Below, piece by piece: positions 33,007-41,712 of a stretch of DNA of 64,000 bases; within the stretch, counting starts at the first letter, position 1, and every line of letters begins with the position of its first letter. A program made the position numbers and the translations under genes. Source of the DNA: Flavobacterium sp. DG2-3 (GTDB lineage: Bacteria; Bacteroidota; Bacteroidia; Flavobacteriales; Flavobacteriaceae). The notes under the pieces were generated by a model. The model was not told where the DNA came from. It saw only the letters and a program-made list of their open reading frames with translations, and did no database searches. The stretch covers positions 1 to 64,000 of the forward strand of contig NZ_JAVAMB010000025.1 in the NCBI RefSeq assembly GCF_030730925.1, read 5' to 3'.

Positions 33007-33546
33007 TTATTTGATTAATGTTAGAATTTCTTTGAAAACTTCTTGTCTCGAATCTTTAACCAGTTCATAAAGACACATTTCAACATTTGTTAATGCAGCT
33101 CCTTTATGCTGCAATTTCTGTAAAGCGATTCCAATACTTTCTTCTGCTCGAGAAGAAACGCAATCTGCCGCAATTTCGACTTCAAAGTTTTTTGATAATA
33201 GTCCCAAAGCAGTTTGATACACGCAGATATGAGCTTCAATTCCGCAAATTATCCATTGCTTTCTACCAGAATTTATAATTGCTTTTTTAAAATCTTCATT
33301 ATCGAGCGCATTGAAAGAAAATTTTTCAATTGGTTGCTGTTGGTGCAATAATTTTTCTAATTCTGGAATTGTTGCACCAAGTCCTTTCGGGTTTTGTTCT
33401 GCCCAAATTATCGGAATTGAAAGTAGTTGACAGCCTCGGATAAGTTTCTCCAGATTAGACACCAGCTTTTCGCTGTTGTGTACAATCCGTGCTAGTTTTC
33501 CTTGAACATCAATTACAATCAATCCAGTTTTTTCTTGTACAAGCAT
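33007..33546 (-). CDS. Isochorismatase-family hydrolase
   Basis: A 179-residue isochorismatase-fold hydrolase: Asp13 in GLIVIDVQGKLAR, a Lys in EKFSFNA, and Cys in CGIEAHICVYQTALGL, followed by VEIAADCVSSRAEES. The arrangement with IEAHICVYQTA resembles the YcaC/hydrolase-like subgroup. It starts 90 bp after the esterase gene and ends 7 bp before the alpha/beta hydrolase. Upstream, TTTGTAAATTTAG-like words could form a weak housekeeping promoter in the 90-bp gap. Confidence 0.9.
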   Translation of the reverse strand: MLVQEKTGLIVIDVQGKLARIVHNSEKLVSNLEKLIRGCQLLSIPIIWAEQNPKGLGATIPELEKLLHQQQPIEKFSFNALDNEDFKKAIINSGRKQWIICGIEAHICVYQTALGLLSKNFEVEIAADCVSSRAEESIGIALQKLQHKGAALTNVEMCLYELVKDSRQEVFKEILTLIK

Positions 33547-33636
33547 AACGATCTATTTAATTTGGAAACTAAATTTACAAATTTTATTTATGTAAAGCAT
33601 TGAATTTTAAAATGTTATGTTTGTTTAGGGTAAATT

Positions 33637-34668
33637 TTACTTCAGGTATTTTTTAAGTTCCGCCGCAGCCTGAAGAAACAGCGCTTTTGTCTGCGGAATT
33701 TCAGCCAACCCATTCAATAATCCGAAATCGTGAATGACGTCGTTGTAGCGCACCGTTGTTACAACCACTCCTGCATCGCTTAATTTACGTCCGTAAGCTT
33801 CTCCTTCGTCTCTTAAAATATCATTTTCTGCAACCTGAATTAAAGTTGGAGGAAGACCTTTCAACTGAGAAAGACTTGCCTGCAATGGCGAAGCATAGAT
33901 TTCTTTTCTTTTAGAAGGATCCACATATTGATCCCACATCCATTTCATTAAAGAATCAGTTAGAAAACGCTGTTTGCCGTATAGTTTATACGATTCTGTT
34001 TCAAAATTAGCATCGGTTACAGGCCAGAAAAGAATCTGCACTTTATACAAAGGCGTTCCTTTTTCTTTAGCCATTAAAGCGCTCGCTGTAGCTAGATTTC
34101 CGCCAGCGCTGTTGCCGACAATTCCCAATTTGCTTCCGTCTACATTAATTTCGTTTCCATGCGCTGCAATCCATTTCGCGGCAGCGTAAACCTCATTTAC
34201 AGGCTGTGGATATTTGTGTTCTGGAGAAAGAGAATAATTGACAAAAACACCAACATAACCCGTAAGCACACTCAAGTCTCTCACCATTCTTTTGTGGGTA
34301 GGATAATCTCCCAAAACCCAGCCGCCACCGTGAATGAACATAAAAACAGGCAGTTTTCCTTTTGCGCCAGCGGGACGAACAATATTAAGCTTGATTTTGT
34401 AACCGTCTGCGGTGATTTCTTTTTCAGATTCTTCAATTCCAGACAAATCAACTTTAAAGGCATTTTGCGCGCCAACCAATACATTTCGTGCATCTGCAAC
34501 CGGAAGCGATTCTAATGGCGCTCCTCCAGCATTTAAAGGTTTTAAAAAAGCTTTTACAGCTGGCGTAAGATGCGGATCTGTAGCGTAATCGCCTTGTGCA
34601 TTTGCGGGCAAACTGCTTAAAATTATATAAGGAAGAAGTATCATTTTTAGGATGATTGATTTTTTCAT
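33637..34668 (-). CDS. Secreted alpha/beta hydrolase of the HSL/esterase group
   Basis: A 343-residue protein with a signal peptide (ILKMILLPYIILSSLPANAQ). Typical hormone-sensitive-lipase-like traits are HGGGWVLGDYPTHKR (oxyanion loop), GNSAGGNLA (nucleophile Ser), the acid in AENDILRDEGEAY and His in VIHDFGLL. Such enzymes hydrolyse short-chain esters. It follows the secreted protein gene 34682-35425 by 13 bp, so co-export of the two is likely. Confidence 0.92.
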   Translation of the reverse strand: MKKSIILKMILLPYIILSSLPANAQGDYATDPHLTPAVKAFLKPLNAGGAPLESLPVADARNVLVGAQNAFKVDLSGIEESEKEITADGYKIKLNIVRPAGAKGKLPVFMFIHGGGWVLGDYPTHKRMVRDLSVLTGYVGVFVNYSLSPEHKYPQPVNEVYAAAKWIAAHGNEINVDGSKLGIVGNSAGGNLATASALMAKEKGTPLYKVQILFWPVTDANFETESYKLYGKQRFLTDSLMKWMWDQYVDPSKRKEIYASPLQASLSQLKGLPPTLIQVAENDILRDEGEAYGRKLSDAGVVVTTVRYNDVIHDFGLLNGLAEIPQTKALFLQAAAELKKYLK

Positions 34669-34681
34669 AATGTGTAGACTT

Positions 34682-35425
34682 TTATTTTACAGAATAAGGC
34701 AATGAAAGATTTCCGCTCGCAACTGTATAAACTTTGTATACCCCAAGCATTGGTTTAGAACCTTCGGCATCATGAGAACCGCCAGCGCCCGTGCTGACTT
34801 CCATATAACAGCTTACGGCATCAAATTTAAAATCGGTTTTGTTGTTGATTCTAAAATCAGGAACAATCACTTTAATCGAATTTCCTTTTGTCACGATATT
34901 AAAACCTGGGCTGTCCATATACATTGCCATTCCTGGATTTGTTGGAGGAAGAACCACTTTCGGATCTCCTTTTGTGAATTCTTTTACCGAAAGTCCTCCA
35001 GCAACGCGTTTATCTTCTACAAGCAAAACCCAGTGTGCGTGCCATACCAAACCATCATTAAGGTAATTTCCGTCCAAACTTTCATCCCAAAGTGGAGTAT
35101 CTTCAAAATCTGGATGAGAGGTAAGGGCAAGCGCTACAATTCCTTCCACTTGACCGAAACCAATATCAGAAGATTTTAAAGTAGTCGGAAAAACGTATGC
35201 CAAAACTGGAGCTCCATTTAACTGTCCGACTGGTTTAGGCATTGTTTTTCCTGCGGTTCCTTCCACTTTAATATCCCAAACTGTAAGACCTAAATCTGCC
35301 TTATGAGTTATTGTAGCCGATTTTATTTTAAAATCGCTGTTGTTGTAAGTGCCGCATTTATCGCAGGCTTGTGCACTGCTAAAATGTAGCAATAGAATGA
35401 CTATTAATGCTATTGATTTTTTCAT
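34682..35425 (-). CDS. Secreted hypothetical protein, first gene of a sigma54-type operon
   Basis: A 247-residue protein with a signal peptide (IALIVILLLHFSSAQA) directly followed by C-D-K-C-G. The body is beta-rich (TITHKADLGLTVWDIKVEG, NGAPVLAYVFPTTLKSSDIGFG) with DGLVWHAHWVLLVED, a His-rich strand that could bind metal, and a C-terminal GGSHDAEGSKPMLGVYKVYTV. I do not recognise the family. It leads an operon of three hydrolases and has the best-matching sigma54-type promoter of the window 40 nt upstream of its start. Confidence 0.75.
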   Translation of the reverse strand: MKKSIALIVILLLHFSSAQACDKCGTYNNSDFKIKSATITHKADLGLTVWDIKVEGTAGKTMPKPVGQLNGAPVLAYVFPTTLKSSDIGFGQVEGIVALALTSHPDFEDTPLWDESLDGNYLNDGLVWHAHWVLLVEDKRVAGGLSVKEFTKGDPKVVLPPTNPGMAMYMDSPGFNIVTKGNSIKVIVPDFRINNKTDFKFDAVSCYMEVSTGAGGSHDAEGSKPMLGVYKVYTVASGNLSLPYSVK

Positions 35426-35463
35426 AATAAATTGGTTTTTTATGGGTTAACTTCCCTAAAAAA

Positions 35464-35478
35464 CCAATTTACATGCCA
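35464..35478 (-). promoter_or_regulatory. Sigma54-type promoter of the 32229-35425 operon
   Basis: Minus-strand TGGCATGTAAATTGG then TTT: -24 GG at 35477-35476, ten bases, -12 GG. The TGGCATG and TTGG halves both fit the consensus well apart from G for C at the -12 dinucleotide. The -12 G is 40 nt from the start codon at 35425. Confidence 0.7.
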
Positions 35479-35534
35479 TACCCAAAAAGCGCTAAATAAT
35501 AAGGACTTAGCACTTTTTGAAGGGTTTAAAAGCG

Positions 35535-35548
35535 CTATATTTCGCTAA
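35535..35548. promoter_or_regulatory. Putative activator site (UAS), with extra half-sites
   Basis: CTATATTTCGCTAA matches CGATATWTCGYTAA at 13 of 14 positions and begins 58 bp from the -24 GG. Two more TTTCG-containing words follow (GAATTTCGATTAG near 35551, AGATTTCGCTAG near 35567), so the regulator may bind several sites in tandem. Confidence 0.6.
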
Positions 35549-35590
35549 ACGAATTTCGATTAGTGAGATTTCGCTAGCTAATAAAATAAG

Positions 35591-35722
35591 GACGCGGATG
35601 AAACGGATTACTTCGTAAAACGCGGATATGAACGGATTTTTTTATTTACCTATAAGATTAGGTTAGAATAAATTATATAAAAATCCGTGTCTTCGTGATA
35701 ACGAATCCGTCTCATCCGCGTC
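35591..35722. repeat. Inverted GACGCGGATGAAACGGATT-type repeat, copy 2
   Basis: GACGCGGATGAAACGGATTA ... GAACGGATTTTTTT is mirrored by AAAAATCCGTGTCTTCGTG ... AATCCGTCTCATCCGCGTC. It fills the gap between the activator site and the stop codon of the TPR kinase. The 35426-35738 gap therefore holds the promoter, the activator sites and this repeat, and no gene. Confidence 0.85.
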
Positions 35723-35738
35723 TAAAAGAAATTAGGGC

Positions 35739-38186
35739 TTAGTCTCTAAACTCTCTTCTTTTTTCATTGATTGGAAATTCTTTAGAAAACTCAATTTTAA
35801 GAATTGTTCCATTATTATTTTCCATAGAAAAAGAAGCTTCCAAATCGTCGCTAAGACCTCTTATCAGACTCAGACCAAACGAATTGATTTTTTTACTGCT
35901 AATATTCGCATCAAAACCAACTCCGTTATCTGCAATAGTCAGCAGGTATTTGTCTTCGGTAGTAGGTTCGAGTGTCACGTAAATCATTCCCGTTCTGTTG
36001 TCTGGAAAAGCGTATTTTATAGAATTGGTAATCGATTCGTTTAAGATTAGTCCCAACGGAACCGCCTGCGCAACATCCAATTCTAACGGATCAATTTTAA
36101 GTTCAAAGCGAACGCGCTGTCCAAGCGAAAAAGATTCTCTTAAATATTCAACCAATTCTTTGATGTAATTTTGCATATTAATCGAAGCAATATTTTCTGA
36201 ATTGTATAATTTCTGATGAATAAGCGACATCGAATGAATACGGTGCTGACTGTTTTTGATAGCCGATAATGCCATATCATTCTCCAAATAAGCCGATTGC
36301 GAATTCAGAAGACTGATCACAGTTTGAAGATTGTTTTTGACACGATGGTGAATTTCTTTTAAAAGCCATTCTTTTTCATCAAGCAAATGCCTCAAATTGA
36401 TGTTTTTCTGATTGATTTCTTTTTCTTTCAATTCTAATTCAGCATTTGTTCTCTGTTTCAGTCGATACCTATTGTACAGCAAAGCAATAGTAAGAACCAA
36501 CAAAACCAAACTCCAGATCGAAACGGTATTTAATAATTTTGATTTTTTTAAAGCCGTTTCCTGTAAATCGGTTTCTTTGTCTAATTGTTTGATTTTTTGT
36601 TCTTTGTTTTCAGTTTCGTACTGAATTCTAAGTTCTTCAATTTGTTTGTTTTTCGAATAATCTAAAATTGAGTCACTAAACTTTTTGTACAGTTTATGAT
36701 GCGCCAGCGCCGACTTAAAATCACCATTGAGGGAATCTATTTTATAAAGTGACATTTGCACTGCTTCTGAGTCGTATCTCTTGTTGTATTTTTTAGAAGC
36801 GGCGTCAATTTTGTCCAAATACAATTTTGTTTTTTGGAGATTGTTTCGATTGGCATAAAACAAAGCAGCTGACGAATAAGTATTGCAGACGTCTCTAAAC
36901 GTCAGCGGTGAATCTATACCATCTGCAGCTTCTACAGCTTTTATAAAATGTTTTTCGGCTGTGACATAGTTTTTTATGCGCCAATAACAATTAGCGTAAG
37001 CATAATTCATAAGCATGTCATCAAGTCTATTTGGAGGGTCAAATTTGCTTGTTATGGAATTCATATATTCTATGGCTTCTTTATTTTTTCCTTTCAGAGA
37101 CAAAGAGGCTGTAGCTGTAATAAAACTTTTGTACCAGCTGCCGCTGTTAAAATTATTTTGCCCGTGTTCAATACTTTTCTGAGACATTTTTATCGCTTCA
37201 TCTGTATGTCCCATTTGCAAATAGGCAATTCCTAAACGCATGTAAAAGATGTCGGCAAAAGTAAAGTCTTTTGTAGCTTCCATGGTTTTGACACTTTTCA
37301 GCGCATAATAAAAAGCATCTTTAATATTAAACTGAACGCCTTCGATATAAGAAATCGTAGTTTCGCTAAATTGCTGCTGTCTGAAACCAATTTTTCGCAT
37401 CAAAGCAATATTTTGATACAATATTTTCTTGGCATCGTTTATTTTTCCGTGCCAGAAATAAATCGTACATATTTTTCCTTTGGTTTCAATAAGTTTTTCT
37501 TCAAGACCTAAAGTTGTAAATAGGGCTTCGGCTTCTTTTAAGATTTTCTCTTTTTCAGGATCTAAATCGTACTGATACGTTGCCTGATTAAGTAAAGCAT
37601 ACGCCAAAGCTGTTTTGTCATTTTGCTTTCGGCGTTCGTTTACAACCTGTAAGAAACATTTTTTACTTTCAGGATAATTATTGATTTGGAAATAAAACTT
37701 CCCTAAAAGCATTAAACTCTCGTGTTGCCATTTTTGTATTTTTAATTGATTGCTGACTTTTACCGCATCAGATATATACAGATTGGCATTGGTAATATCT
37801 TCTGGTTTTGCATAAGGCTTGAACAAATAATAGATTCCCAATTGCAGAGCGAGTTTTACTTTATCAGCGCCTTTAGATTTTAAATAAAGCTTTTGTGCAG
37901 CGTCGATATTTTCTTTTTCGATGAGATCTTTTCCAATTAAATACGAACCGTCATTAAATCCTTCGTCATAAGCTAAAGCAAGAGGAAGTTTATAGGCCTT
38001 GCACGTTAATACCACTGCACTGTCAGCATCTATTGCGCCTTGATTAGAATTGTACAGATAAGACGAACTGTTGTGTATTAAAAGACGCTTCTTTTTTAAA
38101 TCATAATTTGCTGTTGCAGGATGGTTTTGTGCTTCAGAATTAACTGCGATTAAGAGGAGCAGACAAAACGAGTAAAGTAGCTTCAT
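35739..38186 (-). CDS. TPR-containing HisKA_2 sensor histidine kinase
   Basis: An 815-residue kinase. A signal peptide (LLYSFCLLLLIAVNSEA) leads to a long helical region (residues about 80-540) made of tetratricopeptide-like repeats. A membrane helix (LNTVSIWSLVLLVLTIALLY) and a coiled coil precede EIHHRVKNNLQTVISLLNSQ, the HisKA_2 phospho-box, and the HATPase domain with NESITNSIKYAF and DNGVGF. The periplasmic TPR part is a common Bacteroidota sensor layout; its ligand is unknown. It is divergently placed from the sigma54 regulator at 38389-40362 (203-bp gap), its likely partner. Confidence 0.93.
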   Translation of the reverse strand: MKLLYSFCLLLLIAVNSEAQNHPATANYDLKKKRLLIHNSSSYLYNSNQGAIDADSAVVLTCKAYKLPLALAYDEGFNDGSYLIGKDLIEKENIDAAQKLYLKSKGADKVKLALQLGIYYLFKPYAKPEDITNANLYISDAVKVSNQLKIQKWQHESLMLLGKFYFQINNYPESKKCFLQVVNERRKQNDKTALAYALLNQATYQYDLDPEKEKILKEAEALFTTLGLEEKLIETKGKICTIYFWHGKINDAKKILYQNIALMRKIGFRQQQFSETTISYIEGVQFNIKDAFYYALKSVKTMEATKDFTFADIFYMRLGIAYLQMGHTDEAIKMSQKSIEHGQNNFNSGSWYKSFITATASLSLKGKNKEAIEYMNSITSKFDPPNRLDDMLMNYAYANCYWRIKNYVTAEKHFIKAVEAADGIDSPLTFRDVCNTYSSAALFYANRNNLQKTKLYLDKIDAASKKYNKRYDSEAVQMSLYKIDSLNGDFKSALAHHKLYKKFSDSILDYSKNKQIEELRIQYETENKEQKIKQLDKETDLQETALKKSKLLNTVSIWSLVLLVLTIALLYNRYRLKQRTNAELELKEKEINQKNINLRHLLDEKEWLLKEIHHRVKNNLQTVISLLNSQSAYLENDMALSAIKNSQHRIHSMSLIHQKLYNSENIASINMQNYIKELVEYLRESFSLGQRVRFELKIDPLELDVAQAVPLGLILNESITNSIKYAFPDNRTGMIYVTLEPTTEDKYLLTIADNGVGFDANISSKKINSFGLSLIRGLSDDLEASFSMENNNGTILKIEFSKEFPINEKRREFRD

Positions 38187-38338
38187 GGTTTAGAGATTAA
38201 AATTTTAGTAAGTTTTTGATTAACAAATATAAATAGAAACATTTGTGATTATTTGAAAAATAATATGAAAATTAAGGTTAATTGTGATTTTAATTTATCT
38301 AAATTTGGAAACCGTTAATTTTAATTGTTATAATTAAC

Positions 38339-38346
38339 TATTTTTG
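38339..38346 (+). promoter_or_regulatory. -7 element upstream of the second sigma54 regulator
   Basis: TATTTTTG fits TAnnTTTG, placing transcription start near 38352, about 37 nt before the ATG at 38389. No TTG was found at the standard -33 distance, so it is only a partial match. Confidence 0.45.
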
Positions 38347-38388
38347 TATCAATAAATTAAGTGCAATATAAGACAAATTTACTCACTT

Positions 38389-40362
38389 ATGAAAAAGTCT
38401 CCCGATAACGGATATGAAACTGTTTCTTCAGAATTTAGAAAACGGATAATAATTGTAGAAGATCAGTTTATTGAAGCTCACGATTTACAGTTAATTCTCG
38501 AAAAAGCAAATTATGAAGTTACAGGAATAGCACGGTCGGTGGAGCAGGCTTTGGAGCAAATTGAGATTACACGACCAGATTTGGTTTTCTTGGATATTAT
38601 GCTGAAAGGAAACCGAAATGGTATTGAATTGGCACAAATCCTTAAAGAAAAATATATTGGTTTTATATTTATTTCTGCCAATTCTAGTAAAAGTATATTA
38701 GATCAGGCAAAAACTACACAGCCTTACGGTTTTATTGTAAAACCATTTCGAGATCAGGATGTTTTAACCACTTTAGAAATCGCTTTTTATCGCCAGCAAT
38801 ATAGTTTAGAAAGCCAATTGATACAGCAATTTCAGCTTCAGGCAGCAATTACAGAGATTATAAATTCAAATTTAAAGAAAGAAGAAGCTTTATTAGCTTT
38901 CGCGAAAGCGGCACAAACCTTTATTCCTTTTGATTATCTGGAAACAGGTTTTGTGACTACGGCACATTATGATAATCTGGGAATTGTCCGTAGAAATTTG
39001 GATCAGTATCAGGTTATCAGTTTGCAGAAACTTTCTCAAATAGCGGAAGTATCTGAAAAAGAAATAAACGAAACCTACAGAAAGTCCAAAATAGATAAAA
39101 AGCCTATTATTTATAGTGAAGAGGCATTAATCAATAACTTTCAGGAAGCTCCAATAAAGGCTTTGATTGCACATAATTTTGGCATAAAATCGTATTTGGT
39201 TTTTCCGATTTCGATTGCCACGATCCAGAGCTATCATTTTACTTTTTACAGCCGTAATCTCAATGTTTATTCTCAAGAGCATTTACGGATTTTGAGTTCG
39301 CTTGAACTTCTTTTCAGCCAATTTATCGCTAAAATTTATTCTAAAGAAGATGTAAATCTGCCTCTTAAAAAAGTGGAAATTAAGAATGCAAAACCAACAA
39401 ACAGCGAACAAGGTTTTGAAGGAATTATTGGAAACAGTTCGCAGATGAATACGGTTTTTAATTATATCCGAAAAGTTTCTCCTTCCGATACTTCTGTTTT
39501 GGTTTTAGGCGAAAGCGGTACTGGAAAAGAAAAAATTGCACAAAGTATTCATGCTTTATCGCCAAGAAAAGACAAACCTTTGGTCATTATTAATTGTGGT
39601 GCTATTCCAGAAAATCTTGCAGAATCATTGCTTTTTGGTCACGAAAAAGGATCTTTTACAGGCGCCCTCGACAGACGCATCGGTAAGTTTGAGCTGGCAG
39701 ACGGAGGAACCATTTTTTTGGATGAAATTGGAGAAATGTCTTTAGAATTGCAGGTAAAACTGCTTCGCGTGTTGCAGGAAAGAGAAATTGAACGTGTTGG
39801 TGGCACTTCGCCAATGAAAATAGATGTGAGGATTATAGCGGCGACCAATAAAAATCTGGAAGAAGAAGTAGCTGCGGGAAGATTCAGAATGGATTTGTAT
39901 TATCGTCTGCATGTTTTCCCGATTATGGTTCCGCCATTAAAAAAGAGAAAAGAAGATATTCCAGATTTAGCGAATCATTTTATAGCGGTTTACAGCGATA
40001 AAATGGGTAGAAAAGCGCCAATTCTTTCTGATTTTGCTTTGCAGCAGATTATGAATTACAATTGGCCGGGAAATATCAGAGAACTCGAACATGTTATGCA
40101 GCGCGCCATTTTACTGACAGACGGAAATACGATTAAAGAAATTGAACTTTCTATGTCTTCCAAAATGCATCCAGAACACCCTTCAGAATCCTTTTCAATC
40201 AAAACAATACTAGAAAACGAACGCGATTATATTTTGTATATCCTTAAAAAATGCAACGGAAAAATTTCTGGAGCAGGAGGTGCTGCAGAAATTTTAGACA
40301 TTCATCCATCAACTTTAAATTCGAAGATTAAAAAACTCGACATAAAGAAAGGAATTATTTAA
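38389..40362 (+). CDS. Sigma54-dependent response regulator with a central GAF-like region
   Basis: A 657-residue NtrC-type regulator. The receiver has phospho-acceptor Asp69 in LVFLDI. Residues about 150-320 form an extra alpha/beta sensor region, probably GAF-like (ALLAFAKAAQTFIPFDYLETGFV, FGIKSYLVFPIS), not found in the paralogue at 919-2280. The AAA+ domain has Walker A GESGTGKE and GSFTGA in place of the usual GAFTGA sigma54 loop (an A-to-S change that is tolerated in some homologues). The Fis HTH ends GGAAEILDIHPSTLNSKIKK. With the TPR kinase it forms a two-component system. It is a candidate activator of the sigma54-type promoters here. Confidence 0.94.
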   Translation: MKKSPDNGYETVSSEFRKRIIIVEDQFIEAHDLQLILEKANYEVTGIARSVEQALEQIEITRPDLVFLDIMLKGNRNGIELAQILKEKYIGFIFISANSSKSILDQAKTTQPYGFIVKPFRDQDVLTTLEIAFYRQQYSLESQLIQQFQLQAAITEIINSNLKKEEALLAFAKAAQTFIPFDYLETGFVTTAHYDNLGIVRRNLDQYQVISLQKLSQIAEVSEKEINETYRKSKIDKKPIIYSEEALINNFQEAPIKALIAHNFGIKSYLVFPISIATIQSYHFTFYSRNLNVYSQEHLRILSSLELLFSQFIAKIYSKEDVNLPLKKVEIKNAKPTNSEQGFEGIIGNSSQMNTVFNYIRKVSPSDTSVLVLGESGTGKEKIAQSIHALSPRKDKPLVIINCGAIPENLAESLLFGHEKGSFTGALDRRIGKFELADGGTIFLDEIGEMSLELQVKLLRVLQEREIERVGGTSPMKIDVRIIAATNKNLEEEVAAGRFRMDLYYRLHVFPIMVPPLKKRKEDIPDLANHFIAVYSDKMGRKAPILSDFALQQIMNYNWPGNIRELEHVMQRAILLTDGNTIKEIELSMSSKMHPEHPSESFSIKTILENERDYILYILKKCNGKISGAGGAAEILDIHPSTLNSKIKKLDIKKGII

Positions 40363-40390
40363 ATCTCCAGTATACATGCTGTATGAATTA

Positions 40391-40628
40391 GAACGCGGAT
40401 TTAACGGATTCGCTATTGCGAAGACGCGGATTGACGCGGATTTTTTTTATGATTTATTAAATCAATTGCCTCCAGTTTTAACTGGAGGTCAAAAATAAAA
40501 CAAGTTGTAAGGCTTTAGCCAAACAATAAAGTTAAGCTATAGAAGCAGCTAATTGAAAAATAGGATATAAAATTAGAAATCCGTTTTTATCTGCGTCTTC
40601 GCGATAGCGAATCCGTTTAATCCGCGTC
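40391..40628. repeat. Inverted ACGCGGAT repeat, copy 3, with a nested second repeat
   Basis: The outer arms GAACGCGGATTTAACGGATT ... GACGCGGATTTTTTT and AAATCCGTTTTTATC ... AATCCGTTTAATCCGCGTC enclose a copy (40465-40555) of the CCTCCA/TGGAGG element seen at 17262-17392. One repeat has thus inserted into, or been captured by, another. The gap 40363-40644 holds no gene. Confidence 0.85.
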
Positions 40629-40644
40629 CAATACGCGCAACAGG

Positions 40645-41433
40645 TCAAGAGATTTTTCGAAGCCAATTGGCTGTAAACTCAGCAATAGTTTCCCAGTTTT
40701 TCTGATGAATGCTCAAATGATTTAAATCTTGAAATTCTTTATAACAAGTAATAGAATGCAGGTTTTTATATTGTTTGAAATTTAAATAATTTAAAGAAGC
40801 AGGCACAAAAGCATCTTCTGAACCCGATAAAAACAAAAGAGGATTGTGTTTCTTTTTGAAATCGATTTTGCCAGATTTAGTATAAATGTCCCGGAGAATC
40901 GATTTAGATTCGGGAATTAATAATGTTTCATAAGCTTCTTTTTGTTCATCAAATGACATTTGGTTTCCGAAAAGATGTTGCCATTTTTTGAAAGGCATTA
41001 AATAGGTTTTATTTTTTGAAGTGAAATGGACTGAAAGATTCCATAGGTTTTTATAAAACGAAAAATTATAATGTATGAGATTGCCAGGCGGAATAGAGTT
41101 GATGCAGATTCCGATCGAACCAAGTTCTTTCTGAATAAGTAATTGCGCTAAAAGACCTCCATAAGAATGGCCTATTATAATGGGTTTTTCGGGAAGTTTA
41201 TCAATGATTTCGGTATAATAATCCAATAAATCAGATAGACGGGTTGAGGCAATTTTTGATTCAGAATGCGCTTGTCTTAAAACAGCTGCCGTTTCATTTT
41301 TGTAAGGCCACGGCGGCGCTACAACTTTGTATCCTTTATCTTCAAAAAAAACAATCCATTTTTTCCAGCAGGCATGGCTGATGAACGCTCCAGTGATTAA
41401 CATAATCGTTTTTTTATTAGATAAATACATCAT
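40645..41433 (-). CDS. Alpha/beta hydrolase
   Basis: A 262-residue hydrolase (start at 41433 or the next codon). ITGAFISHACWKKWIVFFEDKGYKVVAPPWPYKNE gives the strand-oxyanion part; GHSYGGLLAQLL holds the nucleophile Ser, the acid lies in SGSEDAFVPASL and the His in DLNHLSIHQKNWE. It is related to the hydrolase at 32229-32999. The substrate is unknown. It is divergent from another hydrolase (41713-42549); the two share a 280-bp regulatory region with two sigma54-type promoters and one activator site. Confidence 0.9.
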   Translation of the reverse strand: MMYLSNKKTIMLITGAFISHACWKKWIVFFEDKGYKVVAPPWPYKNETAAVLRQAHSESKIASTRLSDLLDYYTEIIDKLPEKPIIIGHSYGGLLAQLLIQKELGSIGICINSIPPGNLIHYNFSFYKNLWNLSVHFTSKNKTYLMPFKKWQHLFGNQMSFDEQKEAYETLLIPESKSILRDIYTKSGKIDFKKKHNPLLFLSGSEDAFVPASLNYLNFKQYKNLHSITCYKEFQDLNHLSIHQKNWETIAEFTANWLRKIS

Positions 41434-41486
41434 ATCGAAGCTATTAGGTTAGTTTTTGGAAATCAGTACAATTTCATTTACAAAAT

Positions 41487-41501
41487 GCAAAATAGATGCC
41501 T
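41487..41501 (-). promoter_or_regulatory. Sigma54-type promoter of the 40645-41433 hydrolase
   Basis: Minus-strand AGGCATCTATTTTGC then AT: -24 GG (41500-41499), ten bases, -12 GC (41488-41487). The -12 half TTTGCAT is the best consensus match of the window. The -12 G is 55 nt from the start codon. Confidence 0.75.
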
Positions 41502-41556
41502 TTTTTGTAAAGGATTGATTATAAAAGCATTGTTCTGTACGTTAATTCTAGAATTA

Positions 41557-41570
41557 TTATATATCGTTAA
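41557..41570. promoter_or_regulatory. Putative shared activator site (UAS)
   Basis: TTATATATCGTTAA matches the CGATATWTCGYTAA consensus at 12 of 14 positions. Its first base is 57 bp from the -24 GG at 41500, and its last base is 84 bp from the plus-strand GG at 41654. Confidence 0.6.
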
Positions 41571-41652
41571 AAACGGGATTTGATTCTTGAAATATCATAA
41601 TTTTTGAAATAGCAAGAAATGGTAAATGCTTTATTATAAGCTTTCTATGTTT

Positions 41653-41667
41653 TGGTTTAATCTTTGT
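41653..41667 (+). promoter_or_regulatory. Sigma54-like promoter of the 41713-42549 hydrolase
   Basis: TGGTTTAATCTTTGT gives GG (41654-41655), ten bases and GT, with TTTGT as the -12 half. It is a weaker match than on the minus strand. The -12 G is 47 nt from the ATG at 41713. Confidence 0.5.
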
Positions 41668-41712
41668 CTGTTTGATAAAAAACGAATTGATTTCAATCTT
41701 TAACTTATAATT

